Shown in pieces: positions 56,801-64,000 of a stretch of 64,000 nt of DNA. This stretch comes from Phallusia mammillata. Lineage: Eukaryota; Chordata; Ascidiacea; Phlebobranchia; Ascidiidae. Position 1 is the stretch's first letter; each line of letters starts with the position of its first letter. Position numbers and translations under genes: made by a program. The notes under the pieces were generated by a model. The model did not search any database. It was not told the DNA's origin and saw only the letters and a program-made list of their open reading frames with translations. The DNA lies in NCBI GenBank assembly GCA_003260075.1, contig QLIY01000578.1:40409-104408 (forward strand). Direction: 5' to 3'.

Positions 56801-59340
56801 GTTGTATCAGCTATATTGCCAGTCAACAGTAAAATCGTAATGTTAACAATAATTGCTGTACTAAACCGTTACAGCGCCCACAATAGCTGGTGGCACCAAA
56901 GTCCAACAAAACCATTTGCTGTTTTATTTGTTTTTGTTTTAGTACAGCGCTAAATCGGTAACTTGCCTCTCAGGACCAGAGTTAAAACAAGTTCAAAATA
57001 GGATTATGATAGTGACGGGTGAATAATTGCTAAACCTTTATGGCCAATGTTACTGAAAGCACAACCTTATATGGATGTGTTCATTATCTACTTTTGTTTA
57101 AATACTACGATTGTTTAAATACATTTATTGACAGATAGCATTTTTTGCAGCACAACCCTAGTCTTTAGGTGTGGTGCAAAAATAATAGAATTCTTAAAAC
57201 GTAACACATTTTGCAAAACATTTTGCATTTAAGTGCAGATGTACTTTTTAAATAAGCAAGGGAAGGAACTGCTAAACATGTAGAGCCTTTAAACTCCATT
57301 TACATATTCAAACAACTTATTCATGCTAAGCAACCAAAAAAACAATATCATAAAAATACATGCTTACCAAATAAGTTGCCATGCATGGTGTCATAACTGA
57401 GGCCTGTATAATTCACTATAGACACATTACATACAGATGATACAGCTGTTGTAGAGTTAAGTACCGGTAGCAATACCTGCAATGGTTTCTTGGCAAAAAA
57501 GCTGCAAAAATTAAACACATGTCAACTTCTAAACAAATGTCTTTGATGGAAGTTAAACATCTCTGCAAATGCACTGGTAGACTGCTTAATAGTTTCACAA
57601 TATATTATTTTGTTACCTGATGATTATAGATGCTATTGAGACCATCACAATAAGAAAGATTAAAAATGTTGTTTTGGCATAAATTTCTGCTCCAACCAAA
57701 CACACAACCAGGCATATGAGAAGGATTGCAGACCCATAGAGATAGTTCCACCAGTATCCATCAGGAAAAACACCTCTAATATTGTAAAAGTTCTTTGAGT
57801 AATGTCATATGATACCTACATGAGTTAATCCTATGTTTTATCCTTACAAGACCTTTTTTAAATATTTTAGTCATACAAAGAAATGTCTGCACAAGCTTAT
57901 GTTATAGATATGACCTAAAAAAAGTTTTTAACCTGGAAAATGTAAACAAAATATATTTAACCAACATGTTAACAGTAAAATCATAGCATTACTGTTAAAT
58001 TTTCCTTGTTTAATATTAGAATATATAAAAATATATTAGTATATTTGAAACATGGACCTGTTTATAAGTTTAATGATGAAAATGTATATTGTTGCTGTAA
58101 CAAAGTAGAAACAAACTATTTCCAACTTACTTGGCCAACTGGCCTGAACCTCCAAAATAGGAAACAATAGCTTCCACAATACCAAATATGTATAAAGTGG
58201 ATGAGGCAACATTGGCCAGAAAAAACATCAAACCGATTGCTCCTCCAAATTCAGGTCCCAATGCTCGGCTTATCATAACTTTGTTAACCATTAAGGGTCA
58301 AGAAAAACTTTTTTTTAAGTTTGTTTTTAAATTGTTAACAAACATTTTGGTTGTACTCTCTTTGCACATTTAACATCTTAAACATCAAAAAAGGATACAG
58401 TAGGCACCACCGCCTTCAATTGCACCATTGGTGGAAATTGCACAAATTGACAAGACAGTTAAACCTATAATTGCATAGGCTAATAAAAGCATGGCCAAAC
58501 CCTCCAGTAGTCCAGCTTGACCAACAATAAATCCCATTCGAAGAAAGAGGATAACACTGAACATTGACAAACAGCATGGCACAACCACTCCAAAAAACGT
58601 TGACAACTTCTTTTGGCCATTATCAGCATGCTCCTACACATTGTACCAGGTGGTTAATAAATAGCCTGTATGTTTAGTAATGCTGCTAAAAGTAGTCATA
58701 AAATGCAAGTTATGGCAATGGTTTCATTACTGCTTGGGGATTGTACAGGACCTTAAAATAACCATGAAGTAGCACATTTGTTCCAATTCATTGTTCAAGA
58801 AAAAGTTTGCATTTATGTACTATTACTATTCGTACTGATCAACTTCCCGGTCCTTTTTAAAGACCACATTTGTCTGGTACAAGGAATTTATTTTCTTCTA
58901 TTCTTTGCAAACATCTGCATTTGATGCGATATTCAGTGTTATCTAAAACAACGTTCAGACCCTAATTGCAGCAACTATGATAATCATTTTTTTTACCATA
59001 GTATGAAAATCTACATAAAATTAGTTACAAGTAACACTATATTGCAAAGTGTGGGTTATCTAATGAAATATGAACAAAGCAAAACTGATTTATGGCCAAT
59101 TCCACAGTCTACAAACACATTACACTAGCAATAACACAGGACATTGATGTGTTTATGAAATGATAATTTGTCATATACCCCATTGTGTTCTGTGATGCTT
59201 GACAATCGAACAGAATTGTTTCCATTATATCGTCTTGTTGCACCACTTATCAGCAGGTCATTCTCTGATCCACCAGGCATTGTAACCAACAGATATTTTA
59301 AACTGGATTTGGCAAAAAAGGCTTCACTTATCTTCGGCAC
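47824..59340 (-). CDS. SLC12A9: Solute carrier family 12 member 9 (cation-chloride cotransporter-like), 18 exons
   Basis: SLC12A9 is an atypical member of the cation-chloride cotransporter family with 12 predicted membrane spans and a long cytoplasmic tail. Exons (minus): 59340-59179, 58633-58399, 58278-58131, 57775-57617, 57501-57368, 56375-56268, 54197-54086, 53872-53739, 52096-51889, 51421-51229, 51067-50932, 50809-50630, 50167-50056, 49760-49547, 48905-48765, 48614-48444, 48338-48132, 48009-47824; phases join to 979 residues (human 914). Diagnostic blocks: [110 protein letters not shown] and the tail [14 protein letters not shown] with [10 protein letters not shown]-glycosylation sites (NST, NVS, NYT) cluster in the loop of exon 5. 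Exon 7 recurs at 54610-54499 as a second-allele copy. The start ATG at 59340 is the best guess; an upstream exon is possible. Confidence 0.93.
49077..49232. mobile_element. Short hAT MITE (156 bp) with perfect TSD
   Basis: Inverted termini (CAGTGTTTTTTTAAGG left; inverse of CAGGTTTTTTTTAAGG right) are bounded by the 8-bp duplication GCCAGGAC (49069-49076 and 49233-49240). It lies in an SLC12A9 intron. Confidence 0.85.
50385..50614. repeat. Poly-C-joined duplicate in SLC12A9 intron
   Basis: Copy 1 (50385-50492), 12-C run 50493-50504, copy 2 (50505-50614), with about four differences. Copy 2 runs into the exon ending at 50630. Confidence 0.9.
51529..51806. mobile_element. hAT MITE with internal poly-C-joined duplicate
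   Basis: Termini CAGTGGTGGGAT and the inverse of CAGTGATGGGAT lie next to GAAAAAAG (51521-51528) and GAAAAAAA (51807-51814), a near-perfect 8-bp duplication. The interior has inverted AACCGG motifs. Segment 51619-51696 recurs as 51708-51783 across an 11-C run, so the element's true length is shorter. Confidence 0.8.
52190..52430. repeat. Interleaved alleles with and without a hAT insertion (second case)
   Basis: Allele A carries a transposon at 52247-52335 (itself broken by a C-run at 52285-52295) flanked by GTTTAGGC at 52239-52246 and 52336-52343. After a C-run (52356-52365) allele B repeats the locus from CTAAACAAACTTTTTGC with a single GTTTAGGC at 52406-52413 and no insertion. Confidence 0.9.
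52247..52335. mobile_element. hAT element, polymorphic insertion in SLC12A9 intron
   Basis: Perfect inverted termini CAGTGGTTCTTAACC flank the element, with the 8-bp TSD GTTTAGGC on both sides. The interior is broken by 11 C, so the full element is longer than seen. The empty allele is present at 52406-52413. Confidence 0.88.
53976..54790. repeat. Poly-C-joined duplicate containing SLC12A9 exon 7
   Basis: Copy 1 (53976-54377), C-run 54378-54388, copy 2 (54389 to about 54790). The exon encoding [17 protein letters not shown] is at 54197-54086 and 54610-54499; the coding differences I see are silent. Confidence 0.9.
54791..56267 (-). other. SLC12A9 intron 6, no supported content
   Basis: This lies between SLC12A9 exons 6 and 7. 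A 132-codon plus-strand open frame (54869-55267) shows no recognisable domain and is probably chance. Confidence 0.5.
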
Positions 59341-59984
59341 TTCATTGGTTACAAATCAGTTACCGTTTTACAACAAAATGAATTCTATAATCATAAAACA
59401 TTGTTTGGGTATTGTCATTTTGGATAACAAATGTTTTTAAATCTAGCACTTCAAATCAGCTGCAAATGAACATAGTCCTAGACTTCATGCTAAACCTTTT
59501 ACTTGGATACATACATCAATTTTTATGTTCCAACTTTATTAGGTTTGTATTATACTTTTATCTCCTGTTTGGAAAATGACAGACGACTCACCCACTACTG
59601 CCAGAACAGGCGATTACGCACGGCCTAAACACAGGAAGCAATTCTATCCAACTCACAGTACCGCACTAACCGCAGTATAAACGAACCTCCGAAGAACAAC
59701 TAAACCCGAACCACAACAACCTACCTCTTCGTGTGATTTTTTCGACTCAACGTTAGCGCGGACTGCGGAGCCACTATCTGCAGTCGAGCGTGACCATCTG
59801 TCAATCATTTTTTGCAGAGACACAACATGTTCACGGTTGACAACCGTATAATAAGCCACATAGGCATAAGTGAAAACCTGCGTAGAAGTTTGTTACCACT
59901 CAGTGGCATTGATTGTGCAATAAAAGCTCACAATGAAGACCGTTAAATTACTTTTCATTTGATGTTTTTTACTTGACTTAAATT

Positions 59985-60140
59985 TGGTGTAAACCATCGC
60001 TGGGTGGTGGAGCAATTTCGCTCAAACTCGTTTATTGCTAAAGGAAACCCAAGCGCCGATAAAGGGATTAGAACCCACAACCCTGTGAACACAAGGCGGC
60101 CGCGTGTTGTTACCACTTGGTCATCTCAATTGGCGACCAC
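59985..60140 (-). mobile_element. tRNA-derived SINE
   Basis: On the minus strand, a box A-like TGACCAAGTGGTA (60123-60111) is followed about 35 bp later by a box B-like GGGTTCTAATCCC (60076-60064), the spacing of a tRNA-type polymerase III promoter. The cloverleaf is degraded, and downstream sequence continues without tRNA structure, so a SINE is more likely than a functional tRNA. Confidence 0.55.
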
Positions 60141-60612
60141 CAGTTCCAACAATGGTTTCTAACAAGAAAACAGGCCAAAAGACAAAATCGAGAATTAATT
60201 GTTTATTGATTATATGCCACATTTGCTTTGTAAACAATAGTAAAAGTACCACGGAGTACAACGGTCGGATTAACAGTTTATAAGAATGCTTTATATTTAG
60301 TTGTCTAATACTTTGTAGGTAGCCTAAACCGCTTGCCTGTGTAACATTTTACATTCAGTAAAGACATAAGATGCATTCGTCTTGCCTAAGAGCAAAATGG
60401 TTTGGGTTGGAAATTAAGCTATCCTCGAGGAGGGTTTTATTTGGTTAATCCACCTTTACAGCATGTGGGCTAAACTGATCGTAGAGGCGATAGATTTGCC
60501 AAGTGAATGGATTTATGTTTTACGAATTTGAATTTCTGCATGCTTTTTCTAAATTAGGTGTGAAACGGCTTAGGGTATTTTTAAGATTAGGTGACCAAAA
60601 CTATAAAGAAAC

Positions 60613-60653
60613 GTTTGTTTGTTTGTTTGTTTGTTTGTTTGTTTGTTTGTTTA
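60613..60653. repeat. (TTTG)n microsatellite
   Basis: About ten perfect GTTT units in tandem. Confidence 0.95.
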
Positions 60654-63503
60654 GTTGGCTAATAAGGTCGTAAAACATTAACCACGTTTTATAGCTCACC
60701 TTAGATACCAAAATCGGAGGGGGAAAATATCATAATATAACCAGCCGCAATGTTTGTCGAACACATTCTAGGCACAATTATAGCTTTTTACTGTTGTAAG
60801 ACGACCAAAAATTATTCTTCACATTTGCTTGTATCTCAAATGCAGAAAGATGTTGTACAACAACCCAAGAACAAAGAAAGAAAGTTCCCAAAAGAAAAGT
60901 TTCACGGTATAGTAATTTTTAAGATAAAAAAATCAGCATTAATGTCAAATTCGAACTGTAGACCAGTGTTTCCCTAACTTTTTGACTATATTTTAAAGAT
61001 CCTAATTTGGGTCGAGACCCACATTTCGCAGACCCCTGTAAACGACCACGGACCGAAACGCTGCTAAGGGCATTTATGGGGAAATGTCAAATTCTTACAA
61101 GAGACATTTAACGAAGATTAATGTATAGACATTTACATTACTGCATTTGCACACTGTATATATACCCTGTAAAAAGTATTGAATACCATCTAAGTGCAAA
61201 TATGTGCCCCTTTCACACGAAGCTGCCTTGTTAATTTAGTAAGTTGCATACTAACTATACCCGATCGTTTCAGTGGTATATTTCACTTGTAAAATTAAAG
61301 CAACTCACAAAGGCAAAAAGTGATTTATTGTAGTCACGGGGCTATTATGTTAAATTCGTTTGAAAACCCAAATGATGTTACGTGTTAAGTCAGACCCTAT
61401 TTTTAATTATCAAGCCTAAACAAATCCCATTGTTTAATACAGATTAATGGAACAGGTTGTCGAACTTTCCACTCCTAAACAGGTCGCAGAAGAAAAGTTT
61501 TGTTCAGATAGGGATAACCAGTATTGAATTGAGTTAAGATTTTGCTTTAGGAAGTAAAACATAGCGACACAATTGTTATGAACGATCATTAAGCCGGAAA
61601 TATAGTTGCACAAGGTTAAAACGTAATGGAGCGTTCAGTACAATAAGGTACACCATTTTGCAAAAACGCAGGTGCCGCAAGGTGTATTTATTGTGAATTT
61701 ATAAAAATTTTAACAATCAATTGGCAATCTGTAGTGTAAAACTTAAACAAAGATTTTTTTATTTTAAACACCGTTAAAGCGGTTACGATTAATTTTATCT
61801 AAGTAACACGTAATTGGACATACCGTCAATGCTAAGCTTCTCAGCAGTGACGCGAAAAGAATCGGTTGTTTCTTGCAGCGCTTTTCAACAGCGGATCGCC
61901 ACCGTAGTCGCATATGGGTGCATATGTGTTGACCGTTGAACAAAAAATGCAGATGTTATAGTAAAAGTACTTTGCTGCAGAAACTTCGTGTGTATGATTA
62001 CATACAGACACCACTAATTTAATGCTATTTTGTTTCGTTTGATAGATGTCACTTCAAATATTCATTTGAGGTCGATCTGAAATAAAAAAACGCCTAAGGG
62101 TTGAACAAATCACAAGCGAGAATGTAATAAGCAGCATCAGTTCTAGTGTTTGCTCGAGAAAATGAAGTTGAAGAGCACTGGTATCGTACATAAGTGGGTC
62201 TACTTTAAATCCCTTCACTTCATTGTCTTGATCAAAAATGAAAAAGCCAGAAAGCTCGTGGTTAATATACGCCGTAGCCCGTAAAACACAAGCTTAACAA
62301 AAAAACATCGATTGATGAACCGTCTCCATTACAATGGACTGTATGCAGTCTGATTCTTTATGAACAAGCTCTCTAGCAGTATTATCTTTAATTAAGCATT
62401 TTTAACAGTTGCCAAGTTCGTGGTGGATTTCTTTCAAATATGATGTTTGCCTCAAGTAAGAGTAAAATATTTTTGTTGTCGCATTATTTCACGATAAGCT
62501 CAAAAAGTGTTCGTAAGTAAATTAAAAAATAATTTTTAGCATAAGTCGCAAGGTGTCAGAATACGTAGATGAGAAATGAGGAGCAGCCGGTGAAAAAAAG
62601 TTGTAGTTTTTTTCCTTGTTTTGGTAGCTTAATTATCCATATGTACTTTGACATAATCGATAGATATACAACGAAAAAGTGTATTGGCTAGAGTTGTACG
62701 ATTTGCGTTTAAATGCTTGGTTCATCACTACCAAATACCTCCTGCAGAAAGCAAAGCACTACGCAGAACTATATGCTGATTACAGTACAAGAAATCAGTT
62801 GACAGCAAAAAACGCTCTTTTGGGAAATTCCGGTCCATTAGAAAGGAGTTTGGCTCCGAAACACGAGTCCAAAAGAAATTTAATCCGAAGAATAAAAGTT
62901 GTTTCGCAACTGAATTTTTAGCCACAATTTGTTTTACAGTTCACTGGTATAACGCTATCAGCATGCACTTTTGTGTTTTTAATACCCAAAGAATAGAGAT
63001 AGTTATATTGTAAAGATAGTTTACCGTATTTACCGTAAATTTGTTATTGAAAAAGCGAGAATCGATGCTTCAGATAATGGTTTATTTATTTAATCCAATT
63101 TTGTATCGTTTTAAAGCAGAGGTAATCAACCTTTCACGTGCGGGGGCCATATGAAGATTACAGTAATTGAATGAACACAGACGATTGACATGGAAATGTT
63201 AACACAAGAAAACAGAGTTATTTTTTTTAGAACGGTTTGCACATTCAAAAAATTCAAAAAAGGCTTCAACTGATAATTTGTGTGTCTAAACTGGTTTAGG
63301 GGAGACCTCCAGAGCTGGGCTAGGCAACCTTTCAAACGCCGTGTGCTAACTTAATAGTTAGGTCAAAGCGCCAATGGCTTTGTTTGCCAACATTTTGTGT
63401 GTATTCGTTTTTATGCCAGCTGACTTAAATAATAAAAGCAAGTATTATTTTGGGCTAGTTGCGTATAAATCTAATTTCTTGTCGACAGCTATTTAGTTGA
63501 ATC

Positions 63504-63678
63504 ATGTATTTTAAGCAAAAGATTTGGGTAGTTGGTTTTCTTTTGACTACTGTTCTCATCTTCTATTCTTTTGAAAAGCTTTCTCAAAGTAAGAAACACA
63601 CACCGCCTGGAGTGTTTCATATGCACAAAGATGTATTGGAACCACGAAGGGTGAAACCAGTTCAAGAATGGTTTCACG
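63504..63678 (+). CDS. Possible first exon of a type II membrane protein (partial)
   Basis: The ATG-initiated frame begins with a short basic start, then a hydrophobic segment (IWVVGFLLTTVLIFYSF), then a polar, basic stem region, and reaches a GT donor (CACG|GTACAT at 63679). This is the layout of a Golgi type II glycosyltransferase or sulfotransferase. An acceptor-like TTTAG lies 8 bp before the ATG. The next exon is not visible in the remaining 320 bp, which includes a hAT-like remnant (63704-63790). The family is not recognised. Confidence 0.35.
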
Positions 63679-64000
63679 GTACATGTACAGTATCTATAGC
63701 AGTGCAGGTTCCCAAACTTTTTCATATTTTTTTCAAAACGGTCCCTTCGCCATTATTTCGAGGGCTCGCGGTCCTTAAGCCTAAATGTGTATTTCACACA
63801 AACGAAAGTTGATTGCAGGATTTTAGCTAGTAATGCAAAATTGCGCATAACAATTATCCAAAGACAGCATGTGACATCACAAACAGGACAAAAACATTAC
63901 GATTGTGCGCGAACAATTGCATTTTTTGATAGTTGTCATTCAATAAAGGCAATTGTTTAGCAATGGAGACAGTCGATTCTCAATTCTACTTTGATTTAAA

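Larger units (their letters stand above)
59341..63503. other. Gene-poor region upstream of SLC12A9
   Basis: It contains the SLC12A9 promoter, a tRNA-derived SINE (about 59985-60140), a TTTG microsatellite (60613-60653) and single hAT-like ends near 60963 (CAGTGTTTCCCTAACTTTTT) and 63117-63340. A minus-strand frame at 59859-59725 ending in a GT donor after KKSHEE might be an SLC12A9 5' exon, but no good acceptor joins it to 59340. Nothing else is supported. Confidence 0.5.

Noticed and set aside
59725-59859. Candidate SLC12A9 5' coding exon (begins MAYYTVVNREHV)
   Set aside because: It has a good donor, but no pyrimidine-tract acceptor in the right phase precedes the 59340 exon; the 59340 ATG already gives a plausible N-terminus.
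60064-60123. Functional tRNA gene on the minus strand
   Set aside because: Box A and box B are present, but the anticodon arm and acceptor stem do not pair convincingly.

Overview
This is a eukaryotic, AT-rich window from a compact animal genome. It carries multi-exon genes with short GT-AG introns (many of about 80-500 bases), no prokaryotic operons and several hAT-type DNA transposon remnants. The proteins resemble vertebrate orthologues closely (PDCD4, BUD31, ZXD zinc fingers, TUT4/7, NAGLU, SLC12A9). Together with the compactness and the high allelic divergence described below, this suggests a deuterostome, most likely an ascidian tunicate. The species assignment is inference.

Layout from left to right: the 5' two exons of a cytosolic sulfotransferase (minus, 133-654); a complete 13-exon PDCD4 gene (minus, 2373-8719); an intronless BUD31 gene (plus, 11459-11893); a 7-exon ZXD-family zinc-finger gene (plus, 12398-15849); a very long terminal uridylyltransferase gene of the TUT4/TUT7 type (minus, 17198-36988, about 36 exons), whose last intron contains an unrecognised 4-exon gene on the opposite strand (18283-20063); NAGLU, lysosomal alpha-N-acetylglucosaminidase (plus, 39001-45383, 16 exons); SLC12A9, an orphan cation-chloride-cotransporter family member (minus, 47824-59340, 18 exons); a 4-kb gene-poor stretch with a tRNA-derived SINE; and a possible first exon of a type II membrane protein (plus, 63504-63678). 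Exon phases were followed through each complete model and join without frameshift, apart from one stretch of TUT that a C-run interrupts. The genes have unrelated jobs (translation control, splicing, transcription, RNA tailing, lysosomal glycan breakdown, ion/solute transport); I see no shared pathway.

The strongest unexplained signal is structural. From about 9.6 kb to 54.4 kb there are 33 C-homopolymers, mostly 9-12 long with a few of 18-66, all C on the plus strand and none of comparable length G. Most separate two near-identical copies of the same local sequence. The copies differ by a few substitutions and indels, sometimes by amino-acid changes, and in two places by presence versus absence of a hAT transposon with a perfect 8-bp target-site duplication. 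One junction carries an N instead of C. The simplest reading is that the two alleles of a very heterozygous diploid were interleaved at contig ends. Many exons of TUT4/7, NAGLU and SLC12A9 therefore appear twice and must not be counted as real tandem exon duplications.
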